In this document: positions 7,861-15,771 of the stretch, piece after piece
Numbering within the stretch: position 1 is the stretch's first letter
Layout of the letters: each line of letters starts with the position of its first letter
Assembly (NCBI GenBank): GCA_938038785.1
Contig: CALHTB010000009.1
Coordinates: 1-51,512 of the forward strand
DNA length: 51,512 nt
Reading direction: 5' to 3'
From: an uncultured Acidimicrobiales bacterium
GTDB lineage: Bacteria; Actinomycetota; Acidimicrobiia; Acidimicrobiales; SHLQ01
Notes under the pieces: generated by a model
Database searches by the model: none
What the model saw: only the letters and a program-made list of their open reading frames with translations
Told to the model about the DNA's origin: nothing
Program-made: the position numbers and the translations under genes

Positions 7861-8631
7861 GTGCATCCCTACCTCAGTGGCCCTCGGCCAATTGCGATTG
7901 CCCACCGTGGTGGCGCTCTTGAGGCACCCGAGAACACGATGGAAGCCTTCGTAGCCGCCGCCGAGCTCGGCTATCGGTATCTCGAGACTGATGCGCAACT
8001 CACTGCGGACGGCGTTGCGGTGGGGTTTCATGACAGCATGGTCGACCGTGTAAGCAACGAGCAGGGCGCCATCTCTGAGTGGAATTGGGCTGACCTGCAA
8101 CGGCTAACCATCAAGGGCTCCGAAGGTGACCTCGGCGAAGTCAGCACCGGGCGGATTGCCTCGATCAGTGAGTTGCTCGAACGATTCCCAACAAACCATT
8201 TCAACATCGACGCCAAATCCGACGAGGTCGTCGAACCGTTGATCGATGCGATCACCCAGGCCGACGCCTATGACCGGGTGTGCCTCGGGTCGTTCTCCGA
8301 CGCTCGCCTCAAACGAGCCCGCGCTATAGCCACCGGCAACCTGTGTACCTCCCTTGGGCCCAAAGCCATCGTGGTACAAATTCTCCGAAGCTGGGGATTG
8401 CCACTCCCCCGACCTGCTGGCGACGCTCTGCAGATCCCCATTGCCGAGCGAGGGGTTCCCGTGTTTAGCGAACGGCTGCTCAAGGCCGCACAGCGCGACG
8501 GGTTCGCAGTTCACATGTGGACCATCAACGACGAAGCCGAGATGGCCAGACTGCTCGACCTCGGGGTCGACGGCATCATGACCGATCGCCCAACTGCGCT
8601 CAAAAGCATCTTCGAGAACCGCGGGCTGTAA
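7861..8631 (+). CDS. Glycerophosphodiester phosphodiesterase
   Basis: A 256-residue single-domain GDPD-family TIM barrel. The catalytic set is visible: H15-R16 in AIAHRGG, E42 and D44 in LETDAQLT, and H57-D58 in GFHD. The C-terminal signature runs VHMWTINDEAEMARLLDLGV then GIMTDRPT. The enzyme hydrolyses glycerophosphodiesters to glycerol 3-phosphate and an alcohol, using a divalent metal. No signal peptide is present, so it acts in the cytosol on deacylated phospholipid head groups. The GTG start at 7861 fits the barrel's first strand. It is divergent from pyruvate kinase and monocistronic. Confidence 0.92.
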   Translation: MHPYLSGPRPIAIAHRGGALEAPENTMEAFVAAAELGYRYLETDAQLTADGVAVGFHDSMVDRVSNEQGAISEWNWADLQRLTIKGSEGDLGEVSTGRIASISELLERFPTNHFNIDAKSDEVVEPLIDAITQADAYDRVCLGSFSDARLKRARAIATGNLCTSLGPKAIVVQILRSWGLPLPRPAGDALQIPIAERGVPVFSERLLKAAQRDGFAVHMWTINDEAEMARLLDLGVDGIMTDRPTALKSIFENRGL

Positions 8632-8649
8632 CTCGCTCGGACTTCCGCC

Positions 8650-8764
8650 GAGATCCGCGGAAACCGACATGGTCACTGCGAACGCTGCGCGTTCGTGCGA
8701 GCTTCGCTTCGCTCTCGCAAGTTCTCGGCACTTCCGGTCGAGATCCGCGGAAACCGACATGGTC
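8650..8764. repeat. Pair of 25-bp identical direct repeats in spacer
   Basis: The same 25 bases (beginning GAGATCCGCGG, ending CGACATGGTC) occur at 8650-8674 and 8740-8764, a 90-bp period; the preceding ten bases also match with small changes. The repeat contains the palindrome CCGCGG. The rest of the 229-bp spacer (8632-8860) is rich in GCTTCG and CGCTTCG runs with partial inverted copies, such as TGCGAG against CTCGCA near 8696-8719. No gene is seen in it. Confidence 0.7.
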
Positions 8765-8860
8765 GTTTCGCTTCGCTTCACTCCCCTCTCGCCGGAGGCG
8801 TCTCGTTCGTGCGTATAGAAGCTTGCGTTTTGGCTGGCGGAGCCGCGCGAGCTTCGTTCC

Positions 8861-9091
8861 CTATTCCTTGGAGGCGATGGCGTTTGGCACGACGTTCATC
8901 TTTGGTTCGTACTCGGCGGACTCGACGTCGTCACGGGACTCGCCGGAGTACACCGCACGCAAGTTCGTGGCGCACGACGGGCAGACGCCGTAGAACTCGG
9001 ATTCTCCGAGGTCGCCGTTGCAGCGTGGACACGTCTTTGGTGCTGGTTCACGTTCGGCCGGCGGCTGGTAGGTGGCTTGGTCGGACTCCAT
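8861..9091 (-). CDS. Small zinc-ribbon protein, 76 aa
   Basis: Four cysteines in two knuckles, CPRC and CPSC (residues about 21-24 and 37-40), separated by 12 residues give a zinc-ribbon. The acidic, unstructured tail follows. It starts MESDQATYQPPAERE at ATG 9091. No membrane segment is visible. Ribbon proteins like this may bind nucleic acid or act as adapters; the role here is unknown. It is divergent from the small membrane protein at 9124, with 32 bp between them. Confidence 0.7.
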   Translation of the reverse strand: MESDQATYQPPAEREPAPKTCPRCNGDLGESEFYGVCPSCATNLRAVYSGESRDDVESAEYEPKMNVVPNAIASKE

Positions 9092-9123
9092 GCAGCGAAG
9101 ACTAGCCAGTAACGTGAGCGGTC

Positions 9124-9387
9124 GTGGAAGGATTCTCTGCCTTCATGTGGATGGCGGTGCTCATCGCCGTAGCCGCTATCCCGGTCGTGATCTGCGCGCT
9201 CGCGTTCTTGCACGCCGCACGCACTCCCAAATGGGTATGGGCGTTGTCAGGCAAAACCCAAATTTGGTGGCTAGCGGGCCTGCTGATGGGCACTGGTGTT
9301 CTGATTCTTGGACTACCGGCGTCTCTCTACTACTTCATCAAGGTCCGTCCGGTGCTCGAACGTATCGAGTCGGGCGACTTGGCCTAA
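9124..9387 (+). CDS. Small membrane protein with two helices, 87 aa
   Basis: Two hydrophobic helices are visible: residues about 6-29 (FMWMAVLIAVAAIPVVICAL) and about 48-70. The loop between them (HAARTPKWVWALSGKTQIWW) is rich in Trp, and the C-terminal VRPVLERIESGD is cytosolic-like. The topology resembles DUF2516-type small actinobacterial membrane proteins, but I do not see enough to assign it. The start is GTG 9124. It is convergent with the conservon, with a hairpin between them. Confidence 0.6.
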   Translation: MEGFSAFMWMAVLIAVAAIPVVICALAFLHAARTPKWVWALSGKTQIWWLAGLLMGTGVLILGLPASLYYFIKVRPVLERIESGDLA

Positions 9388-9396
9388 AACGTCTAA

Positions 9397-9427
9397 GGCA
9401 CCGTGCGGCCGAAGCCAACACGGTGCC
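9397..9427 (-). terminator. Stem-loop terminator after the conservon
   Basis: GGCACCGTG (9397-9405) pairs perfectly with CACGGTGCC (9419-9427). Read on the minus strand, the stem is followed by TTAGACGTTTT, a loosely T-rich tail, so it would end the conservon transcript, whose last stop is at 9457. On the plus strand the tail is not T-rich. Confidence 0.55.
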
Positions 9428-9456
9428 GAAGCTCGAAGCGAATAACTGAGGGTTGC

Positions 9457-10059
9457 TTAGCCCTGTGAACGAAGCAGCGCGTGTTCGACGAGCTCAAGCA
9501 AAGTCTGCTTTGTGCGCTCGCGGTCACGTGCATCGGTCGAGACAACCGGAATGTCCGGCGCAAGGTCGAGGCCTTCGCGGACCTCCTCGATCGAGTGATG
9601 CAGGTCGCCGTGGAAGGCGTTGATCGCTACGACGAAGGGGACCTGAGCCTGTTCGAAATACTCGACGGCACCGAAGGAATCTTCAAAGCGACGGGTATCG
9701 AGAATGACGACAGCACCAATGGCGCCACGGGTCAGTTCGTCCCACATGAAGCGGAAGCGATCCTGTCCTGGAGTGCCGAACAGATAGAGCACAAGCTCGT
9801 CACCAAGACCGACACGGCCAAAGTCCATGGCCACAGTGGTCGATGTCTTTGATTCGCCAGCGTCGCCTTCGTTGTCGACGGCGGCACTGACAGTTGTCAA
9901 TGCTGCTTCTGTTGTCAACGGGTCGATCTCGGAGATCGAACTGACAAAGGTCGTCTTGCCAACGGCGTACCCGCCAGCGACCACGATCTTTACCGGTAGG
10001 GGGACCGACTCAGACTCTGTGTCTTGAGCGGATTGGAAACTAGAGTCGACGGAGACCAT
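9457..10059 (-). CDS. Conservon small GTPase (CvnD-type)
   Basis: A 200-residue GTPase. The P-loop is GGYAVGKTT (29-37), switch II is FGTPGQDRF (94-102), and VVAINAFHG (about 143-151) stands where NKxD would be: Asn147 is kept but Lys and Asp are not, as is common in this bacterial MglA/Rab-like group. The N-terminal 22 residues are polar and probably disordered. It overlaps the DUF742 gene by 20 bases and is the last gene of the four. Conservon GTPases pair with the roadblock protein and kinase-like protein in a membrane-associated signalling complex. The signal and output here are unknown. Confidence 0.93.
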   Translation of the reverse strand: MVSVDSSFQSAQDTESESVPLPVKIVVAGGYAVGKTTFVSSISEIDPLTTEAALTTVSAAVDNEGDAGESKTSTTVAMDFGRVGLGDELVLYLFGTPGQDRFRFMWDELTRGAIGAVVILDTRRFEDSFGAVEYFEQAQVPFVVAINAFHGDLHHSIEEVREGLDLAPDIPVVSTDARDRERTKQTLLELVEHALLRSQG

Positions 10060-10414
10060 CGCGGACCCTTTCCAGAAGAGCGGTGTCGGCCTTGACCGTC
10101 ATTGCCTTCGTTTGTACGTGGCCTTCGACACTGAGATCACCAACCAGAACGCGAATGGCGCCGATCGGTAGACGAAGGTGCGCTGAGAGTTCAGCGACAG
10201 CGATTGGGTTTTCAGCGAGCTTGAGGATGTCACGTCGTTCGAACGCGATCATCTGCATGTTCTCTCGGCCCCGTTCGGTGGTGCGGACGAGCGCCTCGAA
10301 CGGGATGTCGACGTCGACTCTCGTTCTGCCGCCGGTGACCGCGTAAGGCGGCACCCGCAGGCGAGCACGGGGTGGCCCGTCGCTCTCTTGTTGGCTTACT
10401 TCGTATGCGGTCAT
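10040..10414 (-). CDS. DUF742 protein (CvnC-type)
   Basis: A 124-residue protein. PPYAVTGGRTRVDVDIPFEA (residues 22-41) is the typical DUF742 opening, and LRLPIGAIRVLVGDLSVEGH (about 80-99) its winged-helix-like end. The domain occurs almost only between roadblock and GTPase genes in actinobacterial conservons. It overlaps the roadblock gene by four bases (ATGA) and the GTPase gene by 20, which favours fixed co-translation. Its predicted winged-helix fold hints at protein or DNA binding; its mode of action here cannot be read from the sequence. Confidence 0.93.
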   Translation of the reverse strand: MTAYEVSQQESDGPPRARLRVPPYAVTGGRTRVDVDIPFEALVRTTERGRENMQMIAFERRDILKLAENPIAVAELSAHLRLPIGAIRVLVGDLSVEGHVQTKAMTVKADTALLERVRDGLRRL

Positions 10415-10821
10415 CGTGGTAGCGAGCTCACAAGCTGTGCTCGAAGTTCTGGGGTGAGTACACGTCCAGCCTTCTCCACGAGTACCGCCATCTCATAGCC
10501 AACAAAACCAATGTCGCAGTTTGCGTCAGCGACCACGCCAAGGGCCGAACCGTCACTGATGCCGGTCACGAGCAAGAGGGCGTTGTCCATTTCGACGATG
10601 ACCTCGTTCACCTTGCCGCCGCCGAAGCGGCCAGCGGCGCCGTATGCCAGGCCAATGAGACCCGATGCAACAGCGGCGAAACGATCGCCACCAGCACGGT
10701 CGAGGCCATTGGACATCGCCATAAGCAAGCCGTCCGAGGAAACCACAATGGCTTCAACAACTCCTGGAGTTTGATCGACAAAGCTGGAAATTAGCCAGCT
10801 GACATCGCTTGCCTGAGTCAT
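10411..10821 (-). CDS. Roadblock/LC7 protein (CvnB-type)
   Basis: A 136-residue single roadblock domain: SWLISSFVDQTPGVVEAIVV opens the fold, SSDGLLMAMSNGLDRAGGDR forms the central hairpin, and FGGGKVNEVIVEMDNALLLV leads to the last strands. Such domains dimerise and act as platforms or GTPase-activating partners for MglA-like GTPases, here the product of 9457-10059. It overlaps the kinase-like gene by four bases (ATGA). Confidence 0.93.
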   Translation of the reverse strand: MTQASDVSWLISSFVDQTPGVVEAIVVSSDGLLMAMSNGLDRAGGDRFAAVASGLIGLAYGAAGRFGGGKVNEVIVEMDNALLLVTGISDGSALGVVADANCDIGFVGYEMAVLVEKAGRVLTPELRAQLVSSLPR

Positions 10822-13800
10822 GATTCACCATCCGTTTCAGCTGGGGCGCGGCCCCGCTCGAGTCCAGTCTTATATCGGGACAACATGTTCTTCACTTGAT
10901 CGGGAGTACGTTGCGACGGTGCGGTGCGATCTGCATTGAGATCGACCGCCGGAGCCGCGTCTGCGCCCGATGTTCGCTTTCTTTTTGTGAGTCCGCTGCT
11001 CGTCTTTGCTGGCGCTGCAGCGATCGGCGCAACAGCCTCGGCGATTGGTGCCGGGGCGGGAGCCGGTGCAGGAGCTAGCTGTGGAGCAGGCTGTGGTGCC
11101 GGGGCGGGAGCCGGTGCAGGTGCCTCAAAGGCAGGGGGTGCTGCGGTTGGCTGTGGTGCCGGGGCGGGAACTGGTGCAGGTGCCGGTGCGGGTTGGGCGA
11201 GCGGCTCGGGCATTGGCGCCTGCGGGGCAGGTGCCGGTGTGTCAAATGCTGCTGGCGCTGGCATCTGCGCAACTGGTTCAGGGGCTGGAGCGAGCGGCTC
11301 GGCGACTGGCTCGGGCATGGGTGCCGGGGCGATTTGTTCGAATGCTGCAGGCGCTGGTGCTGCGGCTGGATCGAATACCTCGGGGGCTGGTGCTACCGGG
11401 TCGAATGCTGCTGGTGCTGGTGCTGGTGCTGCGGCTGGGTCGAATACCTCGGGGGCCGGAGCCTGCGGTTCGAATGCTGCGGGAGCTGATGCTACCGGGT
11501 CGAATGCTGCGGGAGCTGGTGCCGCGGCTGGGTCGAATACCTCGGGGGCCGGAGCCTGCGGTTCGAATGCTGCGGGAGCTGGTGCTACCGGGTCGAATAC
11601 CTCAGGAGTTGGTGCTAGCGGCTCGGGCTCAAAGAACGGAGCCTCAGGGGCGCCGCCGAAGTCAGCGCCAGGAGATCCGAAGTCGGGCAGATCGGGCAGG
11701 TTAGGAGCTGTGGGTGCGCCAAATTCGCCGACGTCAGGCAGCGACGTTTCAGGCATGGCCGGTGCGTCAAGGGTTGGAGCTGCTGGGGCGCCGAAGTCAG
11801 GAATAGCAAGATCTGGAGCCGAGCCCGGTGGCGCGTCGAGCGAGTGGTCGGGGATGGCGAAGTCAGGTTCAGCGATGGCTGGCACAGAAAGATCCGGCAC
11901 AGAAAGATCCGGCACAGAAACGTCGAGTGCAGAGAGATCGGTTGCTGACATGTCGAGGGCAGGAAGTTGCATGCCCGCCGACTGGTCCATCTCTGGCATT
12001 GCTGGAGCTTCAGGCATTGCTGGGGCTTCAGGCAATGCTGGGGCTTCGCCCAGCGACGGCAAGTCGAGTCCAGGCATGTCAATTGTTGGAACGGCATCAG
12101 GCTCTGGCATGACGAGACCAAGTCCCGCGTCGCCGCCACCGGTGAGGCCGCTGGCATCAAAGCTGCCGAACGTCTCTGCTGGTGCAGGAGCGTCCAAGCT
12201 CGGAGCTGTGAGGTCTGGATCCGGCATTGCTGGAGCGGCGAAGTTAGGTTCCGGTGCTGGCATTGGGGCCGGCGCTGGTGCCGGCATCGGTGCTGGTGCA
12301 GCGATCGGCGCAGGTGCTGCAGCGGCCGCGTTAACGCCCGTGTTTGCGCCCTGAGGAGCGGTTTGGGCCCAATCGGTTACCACTTGTGCCGGGATGTTGA
12401 CCGAAGCAATAAGTCCGCCGTCTGGGGCGTGGTTAAGCGAAACCTGCAGTCCGAGAGAGTGCGCCAAGCGGCTGACGACCTGGAGTCCGATCGAGTGGGA
12501 GATCGTGAGTGTTGAGGTCGGTGGGCGTTGCAAGAGCTCGTTGAGCTCGATCAGTTGTGTGCCATCGACACCGGTGCCGTGGTCGAGGATGGTGATGACA
12601 TAACCGCCGGTTGCGCCAGCGAATGCTCCGGTCACATCAACTGCGGTGCCGGGAGGTGAATGCTGAGCAGCGTTCTCCATAAGCTCCGCGAGGAGGTGGG
12701 CAAGATCCTGGGCTTTAGGGCCAGCAACGTGCAGATCGTCGAGCGAGATTGGAATGATCCGTCGATAGTCCTCGACCTCACCAATCGCAACGCGAAGTAC
12801 TTCGCGAAGCTCAACTGCTGCGCTGTGACGCTCTGGAGCCTTCGCGTCAGCGAGAACCAGAAGGCTCTCTGCGTTACGACGCATGCGGGTCGCCAGGTGG
12901 TCAACTCGGTACATGAGCGCCAGGCGATCAGCATCGCGCTCTTCAGCCTCGAGGGTGTCGATGGCTTCGAGCTGACGGTCGACAAGCGATTGGTTGCGAC
13001 GTGCGAGGTTCACGAACGTATCGGCGATACCGCCTTGGAGAACCGATACGCGTTCACCCACTGCAGATGCGCTCTCTCGAACACTTGCGAGGCTCGCAGC
13101 AACTTCGCCGAACTCGCTGTCGCCGAGGTCGAGTGGTTCACGGTCTGAGGCGAGATCAGCCACTGGCACGCCGGTGGACAACGCGTCCGCGAGACGTGGG
13201 AGGTCACTGTTTGCAACGTTGGTTGCTTCATCTCGGAGCTCGGCCAACGAGTCCTTGATGCTGCGGGTGAAGAGGAATGCGAGACCAAGGCCGGTGAGCA
13301 GCGAGAGTAGCGGCAGGAGGATCGTGCGGACCAGCGACCCCGAAGCACTGTTGTTCGCTGAGGCTGCGGCGGCGTTGGCGTCTTGGAGCTGGGCGCGGCG
13401 TGCTTCGCGAAGCTCGCCAGCGCGGTCGTTGCTTGCCGCTGCCCACTGGGAGGCGTCGATTTGTACCCGGTCGCCGGCGTTGAGGCCGTTCAGCTCGGTG
13501 ACAAAGGTCGAGAACGTTCCCCTACGGCTGACGTCCATGCCGGTGCGGCGTTCAAATGCTTCGTTGCTTGCGGTTGCTGCGGCGATGGCGTCTGGGAGAA
13601 GATCCGGAACGATCTTGTCCTTCGATGCCCACTGGCCAAGCAGCTGCAGCTCGGTCGAGGTGTTTGCGACGGTGGTGAGGTCAGCGGCGGTGCGAAGGTC
13701 TTGGGCCCCGTCGGCTGCACCAGCGGCGAGGAAGCCTTCGAAGCTGGTGATCGTGTCGAGGATTGCCATATCCGAAGCGAGGTCGGATGCGGGGTCGTTT

Positions 13801-14159
13801 CCAAGTCCGGCTCGGTGCTGTCCGAAGGACTCGATGGTTCCTTGAAGGGTTCCCTCGTCGACGTTGGTGTACGAGCCAACGCCAGCGATCCAGGCCTGAA
13901 TGGACTGATCGGTTTCGGTGCGTGCTGGGGTCGAGTCAAATCCGCTGACGCCGATGGCTTGCTGGTTTACCAGTGCCTCTGCGGCAACCGAGTCGTAGAG
14001 GTTTCCGGTGAGAGCCGCAACGTTTGCACGTTCCAGAGTGTCGGCATTGTCGTTGCCGCCGTCGCCTGATCCGCTTGTGAGAGCGAACAGGAAGAAGAAG
14101 AGAAACGGGACGACAGCAATGGCCGCAAGCTTCTTTCCAATGGACAAATTGTTCAGCAT
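10818..14159 (-). CDS. Conservon sensor histidine-kinase-like protein (CvnA-type) with giant Ala/Pro tail
   Basis: An 1113-residue protein. TM1 lies at about 10-28; an extracellular helical region of nitrate/nitrite-sensor type at about 35-275; TM2 at about 279-298; a HAMP-like linker to about 375. The dimerisation/H-box region holds YRVDHLATRMRRN (417-429), followed by an ATPase domain: N-box HLLAELMENAAQH (488-500), DHGTG (526-530) and HSIGLQVVSRLAHSLG (555-570). Residues about 605-1050 are an Ala/Pro-rich tail with PAPEVFDPAA-type repeats. The end (KNMLSRYKTGLERGRAP) is the conserved closing motif of these proteins. It heads the four-gene operon. Whether it autophosphorylates is unclear, since the kinase-like protein of conservons often lacks a dedicated response regulator. 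The tail length is unusual. Confidence 0.92.
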   Translation of the reverse strand: MLNNLSIGKKLAAIAVVPFLFFFLFALTSGSGDGGNDNADTLERANVAALTGNLYDSVAAEALVNQQAIGVSGFDSTPARTETDQSIQAWIAGVGSYTNVDEGTLQGTIESFGQHRAGLGNDPASDLASDMAILDTITSFEGFLAAGAADGAQDLRTAADLTTVANTSTELQLLGQWASKDKIVPDLLPDAIAAATASNEAFERRTGMDVSRRGTFSTFVTELNGLNAGDRVQIDASQWAAASNDRAGELREARRAQLQDANAAAASANNSASGSLVRTILLPLLSLLTGLGLAFLFTRSIKDSLAELRDEATNVANSDLPRLADALSTGVPVADLASDREPLDLGDSEFGEVAASLASVRESASAVGERVSVLQGGIADTFVNLARRNQSLVDRQLEAIDTLEAEERDADRLALMYRVDHLATRMRRNAESLLVLADAKAPERHSAAVELREVLRVAIGEVEDYRRIIPISLDDLHVAGPKAQDLAHLLAELMENAAQHSPPGTAVDVTGAFAGATGGYVITILDHGTGVDGTQLIELNELLQRPPTSTLTISHSIGLQVVSRLAHSLGLQVSLNHAPDGGLIASVNIPAQVVTDWAQTAPQGANTGVNAAAAAPAPIAAPAPMPAPAPAPMPAPEPNFAAPAMPDPDLTAPSLDAPAPAETFGSFDASGLTGGGDAGLGLVMPEPDAVPTIDMPGLDLPSLGEAPALPEAPAMPEAPAMPEMDQSAGMQLPALDMSATDLSALDVSVPDLSVPDLSVPAIAEPDFAIPDHSLDAPPGSAPDLAIPDFGAPAAPTLDAPAMPETSLPDVGEFGAPTAPNLPDLPDFGSPGADFGGAPEAPFFEPEPLAPTPEVFDPVAPAPAAFEPQAPAPEVFDPAAAPAPAAFDPVASAPAAFEPQAPAPEVFDPAAAPAPAPAAFDPVAPAPEVFDPAAAPAPAAFEQIAPAPMPEPVAEPLAPAPEPVAQMPAPAAFDTPAPAPQAPMPEPLAQPAPAPAPVPAPAPQPTAAPPAFEAPAPAPAPAPQPAPQLAPAPAPAPAPIAEAVAPIAAAPAKTSSGLTKRKRTSGADAAPAVDLNADRTAPSQRTPDQVKNMLSRYKTGLERGRAPAETDGES
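11431..11598. repeat. 93-bp tandem duplication inside the kinase tail
   Basis: The bases from 11431 (GCGGCTGGGTCGAATACCTC...) recur from 11524, a 93-base (31-codon) period; the first 75 bases of the two copies match with one difference. Smaller coding repeats flank it: 15-bp units with GATCCGGCACAGAAA near 11890-11925 and 18-bp units with GGCATTGCTGGAGCTTCA near 11996-12050. The near-identity implies recent expansion by slippage or unequal recombination. Confidence 0.85.
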
Positions 14160-14286
14160 GATTCCCTCGACATACGTCGTTCGTACATCGATCTATCGGA
14201 GCCACAGCCAGACAGTTAAGGGGTTTCCGTGCGCGCAATTCCATCAGATTGATGTGCGCAACTAGCGATATTGCGGGTAAATCGAG

Positions 14287-15771
14287 TTAGCGCAGAGGCA
14301 TATCGGTCGGCGTGACCGGCGTGGGAAGTCCCGTTGGCGTCCCCATCAGCCTTGCGTCAACCGCAGCAGCACATGCCCGACCCTCAGCGATCGCCCAAAC
14401 GATTAGTGATTGCCCTCGCCCGACATCGCCACAGGCAAAGACGTTGGGTTGACTTGTGGCGTACTGGTCATCTCGTGCCACGTTGCCTCGGTCGGTCAGG
14501 TCGACATTGAGCCCTTCGAGAAGCGGCGACTTCTCTGGCCCGGTGAACCCCATGGCGAGGAGCACCATCTGGGCAGGAACGTCTTCTTCGGTGCCCTCGA
14601 TCGGAACGAACGTCGGACGTCCATCGACGATGGCCGATTCGACTCGAACGGTCTTGAGGAAGGCCACATCGCCGTTGTCGTCGGCAACGAACTCCAACGT
14701 GTTGATCGCGTAGTCGCGAACATCAGCACCGCTTACCTCGATTGCTTCGAGGTGCGCTGAAGGGGTTCGAAGGATCAGCGGCCACTTTGGCCATGGGTTG
14801 TTGTCCGCACGGCTTTGAGGAGGCTGCGCCATGATCTCGAACTGGCGAATCGATCGGGCTTCGTGACGTATTGCGGTGCCAAGGCAATCAGCGCCGGTGT
14901 CACCGCCGCCGATTATGACCACGTCCTTGCCGGTGGCCGGAAACGGATGCGATTCGAGGTCTCCGAGCTGGACCGCGTTGGCCGGCGGCAGAAACTCCAT
15001 TGCCTGGTAGATGCCGTTTGCCTCGCGCCCCGGGATTGGCAGATCTCGCCATTGCGTCGCTCCCATAGCGAGGACCACGGCATCGAACTGTTCGGTGAGC
15101 TCGTCGGTGGTGATGTCGACCCCAACGTTGACTCCCGTTCGGAACTCGGTGCCTTCGGCTTGCATCTGCTCCAGACGGCGATCGATGAACCGCTTTTCCA
15201 TCTTGAACTCTGGAATCCCGTAACGCATAAGGCCGCCGATGCGATCAGCGCGTTCAAAGACGGTGACCGAGTGTCCAGCGCGGGTGAGTTGTTGGGCTGT
15301 TGCGAGCCCAGCGGGGCCCGAACCAACGACCGCGACCGACTTGCCGGTGCTGACGGTAGGAATGACCGGGGTTACCCACCCCTCGGCGAATGCTCGCTCG
15401 ATGATCTCGATCTCGATCTGCTTGATGGTGACAGGTGGTTCGTGGATGCCAAGCACACACGATCCTTCGCATGGCGCTGGACACAGGCGCCCGGTGAACT
15501 CGGGGAAGTTATTCGTCGCGTGCAGACGCTCGGACGCTGCCTCCCAATCGTCACGGTAGACCAGGTCGTTCCAGTCCGGGATGAGGTTGCCAAGGGGGCA
15601 GCCGCTGTTGCAGAAGGGAACGCCACAGTCCATGCATCGGCTGGCTTGGGTCTGGAGGTCGTCCTTGGAGAACGGTTCGTAGACCTCTTTCCAGTCGAGG
15701 ATGCGCACCGGCACTGGGCGCATCGTGGGGGTCTTTCGATCGTGTTTGATGAAACCGGTTGGATCACCCAT
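14287..15771 (-). CDS. gltD: Glutamate synthase small subunit
   Basis: A 494-residue NAD(P)H-dependent flavoprotein subunit. The N-terminal adrenodoxin-type domain carries the iron-sulfur cysteines C46, C49, C54, C58 and C97, C101, C105. The FAD site is [17 protein letters not shown] and the NAD(P) site is [13 protein letters not shown]. Near the C-terminus, [17 protein letters not shown] closes the FAD domain. It feeds electrons to the large subunit, which makes two glutamates from glutamine and 2-oxoglutarate. It overlaps gltB by eight bases (ATGGGTGA), so the subunits are translationally coupled. The start ATG is at 15771. Confidence 0.97.
   Translation of the reverse strand: MGDPTGFIKHDRKTPTMRPVPVRILDWKEVYEPFSKDDLQTQASRCMDCGVPFCNSGCPLGNLIPDWNDLVYRDDWEAASERLHATNNFPEFTGRLCPAPCEGSCVLGIHEPPVTIKQIEIEIIERAFAEGWVTPVIPTVSTGKSVAVVGSGPAGLATAQQLTRAGHSVTVFERADRIGGLMRYGIPEFKMEKRFIDRRLEQMQAEGTEFRTGVNVGVDITTDELTEQFDAVVLAMGATQWRDLPIPGREANGIYQAMEFLPPANAVQLGDLESHPFPATGKDVVIIGGGDTGADCLGTAIRHEARSIRQFEIMAQPPQSRADNNPWPKWPLILRTPSAHLEAIEVSGADVRDYAINTLEFVADDNGDVAFLKTVRVESAIVDGRPTFVPIEGTEEDVPAQMVLLAMGFTGPEKSPLLEGLNVDLTDRGNVARDDQYATSQPNVFACGDVGRGQSLIVWAIAEGRACAAAVDARLMGTPTGLPTPVTPTDMPLR

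Noticed and set aside
10990..11650. CRISPR-like regular repeats
   Set aside because: The repeats are coding, in frame, contiguous or nearly so, and lack unique spacers of constant length; no cas genes are present.
10924..12354. A long plus-strand open frame (476 codons, Gly/Ala/Ser-rich)
   Set aside because: It is the complement of the Ala/Pro-rich tail of the conservon kinase; repetitive GC-rich codons leave the opposite strand free of stops. It has no protein-like motifs or ribosome site.
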